The notes beneath the pieces are model-generated. The model saw nothing but the letters and a program-made list of their open reading frames with translations. It was not told the DNA's origin and did no database searches. The position numbers and the translations under genes are program-made. Below are positions 51,129 through 60,052 of a stretch of DNA of 64,000 bases, in pieces. Source of the stretch: an uncultured Clostridia bacterium (lineage in GTDB: Bacteria > Bacillota > Clostridia > TANB77 > CAG-508); the NCBI GenBank assembly GCA_934120645.1, contig CAKOUO010000001.1, positions 62,001 through 126,000 on the forward strand, read 5' to 3'. How positions within the stretch are numbered: the stretch's first letter is position 1; each line of letters starts with the position of its first letter.

Positions 51129-51247
51129 AATTTACCTCCTAAAATTTCTTCATTTGATTTACGACATTATAATAATAGCACAAAGAAAAAAAGTTGTCTA
51201 GTAAATAAAAGATTATTTTAGAAAAAAAGAAAATTAAATAAATTATA

Positions 51248-51277
51248 TTGACAATAAAATAGTATTAGTGGTATAAA
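51248..51277 (+). promoter_or_regulatory. Promoter of the giant repeat-protein gene
   Basis: TTGACA at 51248-51253 and TATAAA at 51272-51277 with an 18-base spacer, about 30 bases before the start codon. Confidence 0.72.
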
Positions 51278-51309
51278 ATAAATGATTATATAAACGAAAG
51301 AGGAGAACA

Positions 51310-54033
51310 ATGAAAAATAAAAATTATGGTATAACTTTAATTGCATTAGTTATAACGATGATTATTTTACTAATATTAGCAGGTGTATCAATAAGTGCTT
51401 TAACAGGGAAAAATAACTTATTTGAAAATGCAAAAAAAGCAAGTATAGAAAATAATAGAAGTAATATAAGAGAATTTTTAGATTTAAAATTATTAGAAGA
51501 AAAAACAGATAAATATGAAATAGAAGATAAAAGAATTATTATAGAAGCAACAAGAGAAAATGTTATAAAAAACCAAAATGATTTGAAAAAATTTGGGAAA
51601 ATAATAGAAGTAAGAGAGGTTCTTGAAGAAGAACAGACAGATAATATAAAAAAATACTTTTTCTATGTAATTGTTGATGGTGAATTTTATGAAGTCAGTA
51701 TAGATGGAACAAAATATGTAGGAAAAAAATCTTATAATGATGTAACATTAGAAGAAGGAGATATAAAATACACATATACTCCAACTACTGATACTAATAA
51801 AAATGTAAAAGTAAAAATTGAAACAAATAAAAATATAGAAGGGTATAAATTATTATATAAAACAGATTATCAAAATGATTGGAGATACTATAAAGAAGAA
51901 TTAGAAATAGATAAAAATCAAAATATTTATTCTAAATTAGAAGGAATATCTGGACAAACAACTATTGCAACAGGAACTGTAGCAAATATAGATAAATTAG
52001 AACCAAATGATTTTACTCCAGAAATAACAAGCACAACAAATACAATAACAGTAACAGCAAGTACAACAGACAAAGAAAAAACAAATGACTATAAATGCAG
52101 TGGAATAGAAGGATATAGATTTAGTAAAGACAATGGAACATCATGGACAGATTATCAAGAAAGTGGAACATATAAATTTGAAAATTTAACTCAAAGTACA
52201 ACATATAGTATAAAAGTTGAAGCAAAAGATAAAGCTGGAAATACTAAGCAAAGTACTACTATAACAAAAGATACTGGTACAGTACCAGGAATTCAAACCG
52301 GAAGTGTTGTATTCACATATGATCCAACAACAGATACTTCAGGAAATGTAAAAATAAAAATAAGTGGAAACAATACAGGGTATATATTACAATATAAAAC
52401 ATCAAAAACGGGAAGTAGTGGAGAAACAAAAGATTGGACAAATTATTCTAACGAGATAACTTTAACAAGAAATCAAGATATATATGCAAGAGTAGTAGAT
52501 AGTACAGGACAATCTGCTTCAACATATGCAACAGGTAGCATAGCTAACATAGATAAAATAAAACCAAATGATTTTACACCAACTGCAACAAATACAACAA
52601 AAAGTATAACAGCAACAGCAAGTACAACAGATAAAGAAAAAACAGATGACTATAAATGTAGTGGAATATATGGATATAGGTTTAGCAAAGATAATGGAAG
52701 TACATGGACTTCATACCAAACAAGTGGAACATATACTTTTAATGGATTAACACAAAATACGACATATAATATAAAGGTTGAAGCAAAGGACAAAGCTGGA
52801 AATACAACACAAGGAAGTATAAATAAAGCGACAGGAAAAGTTCCTTCAAGTATATCAATTGGTTATAGTACACAAAGTTGGACTAATGGTAATGTTGTTG
52901 TTACAGCAAGTTCGAATGTTTCAGGATATACTTTACAATATAATAATGGAAATGGTTGGGCAACATATCCAAGTTCTGGAATAACAAGAACTTCGAATGG
53001 TAATGTATATTTTAGATTGTGGGATGGAGTTAATGCAGGAGATACTGCTACAGCAACAGTAGGAAATATTGATAAATCAACACCATCTAATCCAGGATTA
53101 TCTGTAACTAGTGGTACAGGCGGAAACAATGGATATTATAGAAGCAATGTTAATGTAAAAATAACAGCAGGCTCAGACAGTATTAGCGGGGTATATAAAA
53201 CAACATATACATTAAGTGGTGCTATGAGTAAAGGAGAAACTACAATATCTAGTGGAGGACAAATAACAATAACTTCAGATGGAAATACAACAATTACTGC
53301 ATATTCATATGATAGAGCAAATAATAGGTCAAGTGCACAAATAACAATAAAGAAAGATTCAACACCACCGTCATTAACAGCAACAAGCTTTTCACAAGAT
53401 GCAACATCAGCATCTGTTTCATTACAAGCAAGTGATAATATTGGAATTCAATATATCCAAACAAGTGGAAATAATAACAACACAGTAAATGCAACTACTT
53501 ATACAATGAAAGTTTCAAATGATGGAACAACAACAATAAAAGCAGTAGATTTAGCAGGAAATACAACAACAAAAACTCATAATATCAAATTCTTATTTAA
53601 ACAAAATGACCAGAGAACAGGAGTAACAGGTGGATGGAGCCAAAATTATTTTAGAGGTCTTTATGGTGATATTCAAAATTTAACATATTGGATAAGAAAT
53701 GGATTATTAGGTATAACTGCAACATCAGCATCAGTTGCACAAGGAAGACTTGGAACTTGGTATACGAATAATGCAATTAATTTATCTGGATATGATACAT
53801 TAAGATCTCTTTCTTGGAATTCAACTTCTTCTTCTGGGGCTTCAATAGAAATGAGATTACAAGGAAATACGGTGGCAAGCAAGGGAAATATTCCAGCATC
53901 CCATTGGGTAGACCTTCAATATAATATTTCTGGAATAAATGATTCCAGACAAGTTATGGTTGGAACAAATGGAGGTCAATATGATAATATAGATATGTAT
54001 ATTACAATTATTTATATGTATTCATTTAAATAA
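51310..54033 (+). CDS. Large repeat surface protein with prepilin-like N-terminus
   Basis: The 907-residue protein begins MKNKNYGITLIALVITM and continues as a hydrophobic helix, resembling a type IV prepilin cleaved after Gly7. The usual Glu at mature position 5 is replaced by Ala, a form common in clostridial surface proteins. The outer part holds beta-sandwich repeats with DKAGNT motifs (NIKVEAKDKAGNT). Two copies of an approximately 90-residue unit containing KCSGI.GYRFSKDNG lie at about 235-330 and 420-510. The C-terminal 140 residues form a distinct domain with many Trp and Gly (SQNYFRGLYGDIQNLTYWI). No sorting signal is present. Confidence 0.82.
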   Translation: MKNKNYGITLIALVITMIILLILAGVSISALTGKNNLFENAKKASIENNRSNIREFLDLKLLEEKTDKYEIEDKRIIIEATRENVIKNQNDLKKFGKIIEVREVLEEEQTDNIKKYFFYVIVDGEFYEVSIDGTKYVGKKSYNDVTLEEGDIKYTYTPTTDTNKNVKVKIETNKNIEGYKLLYKTDYQNDWRYYKEELEIDKNQNIYSKLEGISGQTTIATGTVANIDKLEPNDFTPEITSTTNTITVTASTTDKEKTNDYKCSGIEGYRFSKDNGTSWTDYQESGTYKFENLTQSTTYSIKVEAKDKAGNTKQSTTITKDTGTVPGIQTGSVVFTYDPTTDTSGNVKIKISGNNTGYILQYKTSKTGSSGETKDWTNYSNEITLTRNQDIYARVVDSTGQSASTYATGSIANIDKIKPNDFTPTATNTTKSITATASTTDKEKTDDYKCSGIYGYRFSKDNGSTWTSYQTSGTYTFNGLTQNTTYNIKVEAKDKAGNTTQGSINKATGKVPSSISIGYSTQSWTNGNVVVTASSNVSGYTLQYNNGNGWATYPSSGITRTSNGNVYFRLWDGVNAGDTATATVGNIDKSTPSNPGLSVTSGTGGNNGYYRSNVNVKITAGSDSISGVYKTTYTLSGAMSKGETTISSGGQITITSDGNTTITAYSYDRANNRSSAQITIKKDSTPPSLTATSFSQDATSASVSLQASDNIGIQYIQTSGNNNNTVNATTYTMKVSNDGTTTIKAVDLAGNTTTKTHNIKFLFKQNDQRTGVTGGWSQNYFRGLYGDIQNLTYWIRNGLLGITATSASVAQGRLGTWYTNNAINLSGYDTLRSLSWNSTSSSGASIEMRLQGNTVASKGNIPASHWVDLQYNISGINDSRQVMVGTNGGQYDNIDMYITIIYMYSFK
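51990..52835 (+). repeat. Tandem-type coding repeats within the giant surface gene
   Basis: Nucleotides from about 51990 to 52260 and 52555 to 52835 encode the same domain, with long near-identical stretches such as GCAAGTACAACAGA and TATAAATG(C/T)AGTGGAATA. A different unit (GSVVFTYDPTTDTS) lies between. Such repeats can vary in number by recombination. Confidence 0.75.
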
Positions 54034-54062
54034 TTATTAATAATAAAAGTGGAGGTATAATT

Positions 54063-54530
54063 ATGGAAAATAAAAAAAGAAATATTATAATAGGAATAGT
54101 AATATTAATTATAATTGTTATTTTAATAGCAGTTTTTGGGAATAAAAAGAATAAAAATAAACAGAATGAAAATGAACAAACAGATAATCAAGTTACAGAA
54201 GAATTTGTAAATGTATTAGATGATGGCACAAGATTGAATACAAGTAATAAGTTAAAAGAAACAAAAACAATTGATGGAATGGAAATTAGTAATTTTCAAT
54301 TAACAGCAAAAGATAATGTTACAATATTATTAGGAACAATAACAAATAAAAGTGATGCAGTAAAAGGTGATTATCCAGTAAATATAAAAATATTAGATAA
54401 ACAAGGAAATGAAATAATAACAGTAGGTGGATATATAGGAGAATTACAACCAGGTGCTACAACACAATTAAATTGTAGTGCAACATTTGATTATGCAAAT
54501 GCATATGATTTTGAGATTACAAAAAAATAG
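54063..54530 (+). CDS. Membrane-anchored FxLYD-like extracellular protein
   Basis: The 155-residue protein has a basic start and one membrane helix (about 8-25). A charged linker follows (NKKNKNKQNENEQTDNQ), then a beta domain resembling FxLYD (ISNFQLTAKDNVTILLGTITNKSD, GGYIGELQPGATTQLN). Such domains are small immunoglobulin-like modules of unknown ligand. It starts 30 bases after the giant repeat protein, with its own GGAGG, and probably belongs to the same transcript. A strong terminator follows. Confidence 0.8.
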   Translation: MENKKRNIIIGIVILIIIVILIAVFGNKKNKNKQNENEQTDNQVTEEFVNVLDDGTRLNTSNKLKETKTIDGMEISNFQLTAKDNVTILLGTITNKSDAVKGDYPVNIKILDKQGNEIITVGGYIGELQPGATTQLNCSATFDYANAYDFEITKK

Positions 54531-54535
54531 AAAAA

Positions 54536-54588
54536 ATTAAAAGTCAATGAATATGAAAAAATAATTCATATTTGTTGACTTTTTTAAT
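54536..54588 (+). terminator. Terminator after the FxLYD-like gene
   Basis: A long stem (AAAAGTCAA...AATATGAA on the left with TTCATATT...TTGACTTTT on the right) ends in a T run. Confidence 0.88.
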
Positions 54589-54686
54589 TTATATCTTCAC
54601 CTACTTTAATAAAAACTGACCATTCGGAATAATAGAAAAAGACAAAAAAATATAATAAAATAACAACCATATAGATGGAGGAAAAA

Positions 54687-55208
54687 ATGAAAATAAAAAA
54701 GTATGAAGAAATAAATTCTACCCATAAATACCTAAAAGAAAATTATAAAAAATATGAGAATAAAACAGTTATTATAGCTGAAAGGCAAACAGCAGGTATT
54801 GGAACAAAAGGAAGCTCTTGGTATACTGGGACAAATAAAAATATAGCAATGAGCATATTATACAAACCATCATGTAAAATAAGTCAACTAGAAGGACTTA
54901 CAATAGAAATAGCAAAAATACTGCAAAAAGATATAGAAGAACTTTATAGTATAAAATTAGAAATAAAAGAACCAAATGATTTAATGTTAAATCATAAAAA
55001 AATATCAGGAATACTAACAGAAATAAATACACTGGGAGAAAAAATAAATTATTTAATTATAAGTATAGGATTTAATGTTAATGAAACAGACTTTACAAGT
55101 GAAATTGCAGAAATTGCAACTTCATTAAAAAAAGAATATGAAAGAGATTTTGATAAAGAAAAGATTATTAAAAAATTTATAGAAAGTTTAGAAAATATTG
55201 TTAATTAG
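54687..55208 (+). CDS. birA: Biotin-protein ligase (catalytic domain only)
   Basis: BirA activates biotin with ATP and attaches it to the biotin carboxyl carrier protein. The 173-residue protein is just the catalytic domain: STHKYLKENY, IIAERQTAGIGTKGSSW (the biotin/AMP loop), NIAMSILYKP, EPNDLMLNHKKISGILTE with the catalytic Lys, and YLIISIGFNVN. The N-terminal DNA-binding domain of the E. coli regulator is absent, so it cannot act as a repressor. The C-terminal SH3-like part is also missing or very short. It starts an operon whose accB product is its substrate. ATG 54687 follows GGAGGA. Confidence 0.92.
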   Translation: MKIKKYEEINSTHKYLKENYKKYENKTVIIAERQTAGIGTKGSSWYTGTNKNIAMSILYKPSCKISQLEGLTIEIAKILQKDIEELYSIKLEIKEPNDLMLNHKKISGILTEINTLGEKINYLIISIGFNVNETDFTSEIAEIATSLKKEYERDFDKEKIIKKFIESLENIVN

Positions 55209-55216
55209 AGGTGAAA

Positions 55217-56149
55217 ATGAATTCTATAAAAATTATTGCAAATGGAAAATATCTACCTAAAAATAAAATTGATAATAAATATTTAACCAAAGAATTAGGA
55301 ATTGAAGAAGAATATATATACAAAAGAACAGGAATACAAACAAGATTTTATAGTGAAAAAGAAGAAATTGAAGATATTGCTATAAAAAGTGTTGAAAATT
55401 TAATACAAAACAATCCTAATATAAATATAAAAGAAACTCAAATGATAGTTGTAGCAACAACTTCAACAAATATGCTAATGCCAGGAATATCTTATAAGGT
55501 ACAAGAAAAATTAGGAATAGATAAATGTATATGTTTAGATATTTTAGCTGGTTGTGCAGGTTATATTAATGCATTTGATTTAGCAAGAAATTATATTGCA
55601 ATGAAAAAAGTTGATCAAGCATTAATAATTGGTGTTGATATATTATCAAAATATATAAATAAACAAGATATAGGAACAACAATAATATTAGGTGATGGTG
55701 CAGGAGCTACATTAATAAAAAAAACAGAAGAACCAAAGATGTATCAATCAATAATAGAAAGTAACGGCTTAAAGGGAGATATATTAACTAATAACAAAAA
55801 TGAAAAAATAAAAATGAAGGGTAAAGAAGTTTACAAATATGCTGTAACTGAAACAATAAAAAATATAGAAGAATTATTAAAAATAAGCAAAATAGATTTA
55901 GATAAGGTTAAGTATATAGTACCACATCAATCTAATTTAAAGATTATAAAATCAATAGCAAATAAATTAAATATTGATATAGATAAGATGTATATCAATA
56001 TAAAAAATGTAGGAAATACATTTTGCGGAAGTATTCCAATTGCATTAACAGAAATGTTTGAAAAAGGATTACTTCAAGAAGGTGACAAAATAATATTAAT
56101 AGGATATGGTGGAGGACTAAATACAGGAAGCATATTAATAGAAATTTAG
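55217..56149 (+). CDS. fabH: 3-oxoacyl-ACP synthase III
   Basis: FabH condenses acetyl-CoA with malonyl-ACP to start fatty acids. The 310-residue protein has the catalytic Cys in DILAGCAGYINAF, the His in VPHQSNLKII and the Asn in NVGNTFCGSIPIAL. IYKRTGIQTR near residue 40 is the usual substrate-entrance segment. GAGG at 55208-55211 supports ATG 55217; the GTG at 55211 overlaps it. It starts just after birA and before fabD. Confidence 0.96.
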   Translation: MNSIKIIANGKYLPKNKIDNKYLTKELGIEEEYIYKRTGIQTRFYSEKEEIEDIAIKSVENLIQNNPNINIKETQMIVVATTSTNMLMPGISYKVQEKLGIDKCICLDILAGCAGYINAFDLARNYIAMKKVDQALIIGVDILSKYINKQDIGTTIILGDGAGATLIKKTEEPKMYQSIIESNGLKGDILTNNKNEKIKMKGKEVYKYAVTETIKNIEELLKISKIDLDKVKYIVPHQSNLKIIKSIANKLNIDIDKMYINIKNVGNTFCGSIPIALTEMFEKGLLQEGDKIILIGYGGGLNTGSILIEI

Positions 56150-56169
56150 ATATATATGGAGGAAAAATT

Positions 56170-57111
56170 ATGAAACGAGCATTTTTATTTCCAGGTCAAG
56201 GTTCACAAGTTGTTGGAATGGGAAAGGATATTTACGATAAATATGATGAAGCAAAAAAAATATATAAATTAGCTTCAGAAATATCTGATATTGATATTGC
56301 AAAATTATGCTTTGAAGGACCAGAAGAAATACTTAATAAAACAGAAAATACACAAATTGCTATATTAGTAACAAGTTTAGCAATATTAGAAGTTTTAAAA
56401 AAGTATGGTATAAAAGCAGATGTTGCAACAGGATTAAGTTTAGGAGAATATACAGCATTAATATATTCTGGAATTTTAAATTTTGAAGATGGCATAAAAT
56501 TAGTAAAACAAAGAGGCTATTATATGGGGAATATGATACCAAAAGAAGAATATGCTATGGCAGCTGTTATTGGGTTAGAAAGTAAAACAATAGAAAAGAT
56601 ATGTGATGAAGTAAGCAAAGAAGGTAAATTTGTAATACCAGCAAATTATAATTGTAATGTGCAAACAGTAATTTCAGGAAATAAAGAAGCGGTAGATGAA
56701 GCAATGGATAAATTAAAAATGGCTGGAGCCAGAAGAGTCATACCATTAAAAACAAGTGGACCTTTTCATACTGTAAAATTAAAAAAAGCAAAAGAAGAAT
56801 ATGAGAAAAGTTTGAAAGATATTAATTTTAAAGTTGGAAATGTAAATGTAATAAAAAATATAGATGGAACATATTACCAAAAAGATGACAATATTAAAGA
56901 TATACTAGCAAAACATATTATAAGTCCTGTAAGATTTGATAAAACAATTAAATTATTAGAAAATGAAAAAATAGATGAATATGTTGAAATAGGACCAGGC
57001 AAAACATTAACAGGATTTATAAAAAAAGAAAATAAAGAAGCAAAAGTATTTAATATTAATAATTTAGAAACATTAGAAAATTATTTAATGTTACAAAAGG
57101 AGGAAAAATAA
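56170..57111 (+). CDS. fabD: Malonyl-CoA:ACP transacylase
   Basis: FabD loads malonyl groups onto acyl carrier protein. The 313-residue protein has FPGQGSQ at the start, the nucleophile serine in TGLSLGEYTAL and the catalytic His in TSGPFHT. The residue before the serine is Leu where most family members have His (GHSLGE); this may be lineage-specific. ACP, its substrate, is not encoded in the visible operon. The last base of its stop codon is the first base of the fabG start. Confidence 0.95.
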   Translation: MKRAFLFPGQGSQVVGMGKDIYDKYDEAKKIYKLASEISDIDIAKLCFEGPEEILNKTENTQIAILVTSLAILEVLKKYGIKADVATGLSLGEYTALIYSGILNFEDGIKLVKQRGYYMGNMIPKEEYAMAAVIGLESKTIEKICDEVSKEGKFVIPANYNCNVQTVISGNKEAVDEAMDKLKMAGARRVIPLKTSGPFHTVKLKKAKEEYEKSLKDINFKVGNVNVIKNIDGTYYQKDDNIKDILAKHIISPVRFDKTIKLLENEKIDEYVEIGPGKTLTGFIKKENKEAKVFNINNLETLENYLMLQKEEK

Positions 57112-57851
57112 TGGAAGAAAGAAAAATAGCTCTTATAACAGGTGGTTCAAGAGGAATAGGAAAAGAAATTGCATTGAAATTTGCAGAAAAAGGTTACAAC
57201 ATTGTTACTAATTATGTATCTGAAAAAACAGATGTAGAAGCGTTAAAATCTGAATTTGATAAAAAAAATGTGGAAAGCTTAATAGTAAAAGCAGATGTAA
57301 GTAATTCAAATGAAGTAGAAAATTTAGTTAAAGAAGCAATAGAAAAATTTGGACAAATAGATGTATTGGTAAATAATGCTGGAATTACAAAAGATAATTT
57401 ATTAATAAGAATGAGTGAAGAAGAATTTGATAAAGTTATAAATATTAATTTAAAAGGAACTTTTATTGTTACAAAAGCAGTTACGAAATATATGATGAAA
57501 AAAAGACAAGGAAAAATAATTAACTTAGCATCTGTAGTTGGTATATCAGGAAATGCAGGACAATGTAATTATGCTGCTTCAAAAGCTGGAATTATAGGTT
57601 TTACAAAAAGTATTGCAAAAGAATTAGCTAGTAGAAATATTTTAGCAAATTGCGTTGCACCTGGATTTATAGATACAGATATGACATCAGTTTTAAGTGA
57701 AGATGTTAAAACAAATATATATAATCAAATACCACTAAAAAGAATGGGAAGTAGCAAAGAAGTAGCTAATACAGTTTATTTTTTAGGTGGAGAAGAAAAT
57801 ACATATATAACGGGTCAAGTTATTAATGTAGATGGCGGAATGATAATGTAG
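57111..57851 (+). CDS. fabG: 3-oxoacyl-ACP reductase
   Basis: FabG reduces 3-oxoacyl-ACP with NADPH in the elongation cycle. The 246-residue short-chain dehydrogenase shows the cofactor loop TGGSRGIGKEIA, NNAGIT, the catalytic Ser in LASVVG and YAASKAG with Tyr and Lys. The C-terminus VINVDGGMIM is typical of FabG. It overlaps fabD by one base (TAATG), and its AGGAGG lies inside the fabD end, so the two are translationally coupled. Confidence 0.97.
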   Translation: MEERKIALITGGSRGIGKEIALKFAEKGYNIVTNYVSEKTDVEALKSEFDKKNVESLIVKADVSNSNEVENLVKEAIEKFGQIDVLVNNAGITKDNLLIRMSEEEFDKVININLKGTFIVTKAVTKYMMKKRQGKIINLASVVGISGNAGQCNYAASKAGIIGFTKSIAKELASRNILANCVAPGFIDTDMTSVLSEDVKTNIYNQIPLKRMGSSKEVANTVYFLGGEENTYITGQVINVDGGMIM

Positions 57852-57873
57852 TTTATAATAAGGAGTGGTAAAA

Positions 57874-59112
57874 ATGGAAAGAAGAGTTGTAATTACAGGA
57901 CTAGGAGCTATAACTCCAATAGGAAACAATGTAGAAGAATTTTGGAACGGAATAAAAAATGGAAAATGTGGAATTGATGAAATTTCGTTATTTGATACAA
58001 CAGACTTTAAAGTAAAATTAGCAGGAGAAGTAAAAAAATATAATCCTGAAGATTATTTTGATAGAAGAAATTGTAAAAGGTTAGATAGATTTACTCAATT
58101 TGCAGTTATTGCTGCAAAAGAAGCTATGGAAGATAGTAAAATGAATTCAGAAAATACAGATATGGAGCGTGTTGGTTGTATTATTAGTTCTGGAATAGGA
58201 GGACTTGGTACAATAGAAAATGAAAACAAAGTATTTTATGATAAGGGACCAAGCAGAATTAGTCCTATGTATATACCAATGTCAATTTGCAATATGGCAA
58301 CTGGAAATGTTGCAATAGAATTAGGTTTAAAAGGTGAATCTTTTGCAGTTGTTACTGCATGTGCTGGTGGAACACATTCAATTGGAGAAGCTTATAGATT
58401 AATTAAACATGGATATCAAGATGCAGTTTTAGCTGGAGGAACAGAAGCCTCAATTACTCCAACAGGAATAGCAGGTTTTAGTAATATGAAAGCATTATGC
58501 CAATCAACAGATAAAACAAGGGCAAGTATTCCATTTGACAAAGAAAGAAGCGGATTTGTAATGGGAGAAGGTGCAGGAATTTTAGTACTAGAAGAGTTAG
58601 AACATGCAAAAAAAAGAAATGCTAAAATTTATGCAGAATTAGTTGGTTATGGAGCATCTTCAGACGCATATCATATTACATCACCAGCACCAAATGGAGA
58701 AGGTGGAGCTAGAGCTATGAAAAATGCAATAATTGATGCAAAAATAAAACCAGAAGAAATTACATATATAAATGCACATGGTACATCTACACATTTAAAT
58801 GATTCTTGCGAAACTTCAGCTGTTAAAATAGCTTTAGGTAATGCAAGCCAAAAAGTTATGATAAGTTCAACAAAAGGAAATACAGGGCATTTATTAGGAG
58901 CTGCCGGAGGAGTAGAAGCAGTTGTTTGTGTTAAAGCAATAGAAGATAGTTTTATACCTCCTACTATAAATTATAAGGTGCCTGATGAAGAATGTGATTT
59001 AGATATTGTTCCAAACCAAGGAAGAAATATAAAAATAGAATATGCAATGTCAAATTCTTTAGGATTTGGTGGACACAACAGTTCTATTATATTAAAAAAA
59101 TATGAAGAATAA
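57874..59112 (+). CDS. fabF: 3-oxoacyl-ACP synthase II
   Basis: FabF extends acyl-ACP with malonyl-ACP. The 412-residue protein has the catalytic Cys in VVTACAGGTHSIG and the two histidines in NAHGTSTHLND and GNTGHLLGAAGG. SNSLGFGGHNSSI ends the fold. Normal family length. ATG 57874 follows AAGGAGTGG; the GTG at 57865 lies inside the ribosome site. It lies between fabG and accB with short gaps, in the order usual for Firmicutes. Confidence 0.96.
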   Translation: MERRVVITGLGAITPIGNNVEEFWNGIKNGKCGIDEISLFDTTDFKVKLAGEVKKYNPEDYFDRRNCKRLDRFTQFAVIAAKEAMEDSKMNSENTDMERVGCIISSGIGGLGTIENENKVFYDKGPSRISPMYIPMSICNMATGNVAIELGLKGESFAVVTACAGGTHSIGEAYRLIKHGYQDAVLAGGTEASITPTGIAGFSNMKALCQSTDKTRASIPFDKERSGFVMGEGAGILVLEELEHAKKRNAKIYAELVGYGASSDAYHITSPAPNGEGGARAMKNAIIDAKIKPEEITYINAHGTSTHLNDSCETSAVKIALGNASQKVMISSTKGNTGHLLGAAGGVEAVVCVKAIEDSFIPPTINYKVPDEECDLDIVPNQGRNIKIEYAMSNSLGFGGHNSSIILKKYEE

Positions 59113-59143
59113 AGAATATTTATGAGAGGAGTTGTAAAGTTAT

Positions 59144-59590
59144 ATGAATTACGATGAAATAAAAAAATTAATGGATGATATGGGAAATGCAAATATAGAT
59201 GAATTGAAAATAGAATTTCCAGAAGGTATGAAAATAAGTATGAAAAAAAATGCTGAAAAAGAAGTTATAGAAGTTAAACAAAAAAGTATAGAAAATAATA
59301 TAGAAAGTACAGAAAAAAGAATTGAAAAACAAGAAGAAAATAAATGCAAAGAAGATTACAAAATTATAAAATCACCAATGGTTGGAACTTTTTATGCAAG
59401 CCCATCACCAGATAAAGCTCCATTTGTTAAAGTAGGAGATAATATTAAAAAAGGTCAAATAGTTTGCATTGTAGAAGCTATGAAACTAATGAATGAAATT
59501 GAATCAGAATTTGATGGGGAAGTTATAGAAGTTTGTATAAAAGACGGAGATGTAGTTGATTATGGCAAACCATTATTTAAAATAAAATAA
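59144..59590 (+). CDS. accB: Biotin carboxyl carrier protein of acetyl-CoA carboxylase
   Basis: AccB carries carboxybiotin between the AccC and AccAD halves of the enzyme. The 148-residue protein has an N-terminal helical segment (YDEIKKLMDDMGNANIDELKIEF), a charged Lys/Glu linker and a C-terminal biotinyl domain. The domain shows SPMVGTFYASPSPDKAPFV and the biotin-accepting Lys in VEAMKLMNEIE. The operon's birA product should modify that lysine. A purine-rich GAGAGGAG lies about 15 bases upstream, slightly far. Confidence 0.96.
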   Translation: MNYDEIKKLMDDMGNANIDELKIEFPEGMKISMKKNAEKEVIEVKQKSIENNIESTEKRIEKQEENKCKEDYKIIKSPMVGTFYASPSPDKAPFVKVGDNIKKGQIVCIVEAMKLMNEIESEFDGEVIEVCIKDGDVVDYGKPLFKIK

Positions 59591-59600
59591 GGAGGACAAA

Positions 59601-60023
59601 ATGCTAAGTAAAGAAGAAATAAAAAAAATAATTCCACAAAGAGAACCATTTTTAATGATAGATGAAGTAGAACAATATGTACCTGGTGAAAGTTGTACTG
59701 CTTATAAAAATATAAAAGAAGAGGAATATTATTTTAAAGGACATTTTCCAGGAAATCCAATAATGCCAGGCGTACTAATGGTAGAAGCATTAGCACAAAC
59801 AGGTGCAGTTGCAATTTTATCAATGGAAGAAAACAAAGGAAAAAATGCTTTGTTTGGTGGAATTAATAATTTGAAATTTAAAAAGCAAGTTATACCAGGT
59901 GATAGATTAAAACTAGAAGTGAAAATTATAAAAAGAAAAGGACCTGTTGGCATAGGAGAAGCAATAGCAACCGTTGATGGAAAAGTTGCAGTAAAAGGAG
60001 AATTAACTTTTGCAATAGTTTAA
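59601..60023 (+). CDS. fabZ: 3-hydroxyacyl-ACP dehydratase
   Basis: FabZ removes water from 3-hydroxyacyl-ACP. The 140-residue hot-dog-fold protein has IPQREPFLMIDEV and the active-site His in KGHFPGNPIMPGVLMVEALAQ (His and the following Glu). Normal length. It sits between accB and accC with GGAGG just before the ATG, interleaving chain-elongation and carboxylase genes. Confidence 0.97.
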   Translation: MLSKEEIKKIIPQREPFLMIDEVEQYVPGESCTAYKNIKEEEYYFKGHFPGNPIMPGVLMVEALAQTGAVAILSMEENKGKNALFGGINNLKFKKQVIPGDRLKLEVKIIKRKGPVGIGEAIATVDGKVAVKGELTFAIV

Positions 60024-60052
60024 GATAAAAATTGATGAAAGGAAAATGAAAA

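Noticed and set aside
51990..52835. CRISPR-like repeats
   Set aside because: The repeats are long, in frame and encode protein domains; there are no short spacers or cas genes anywhere in the window.
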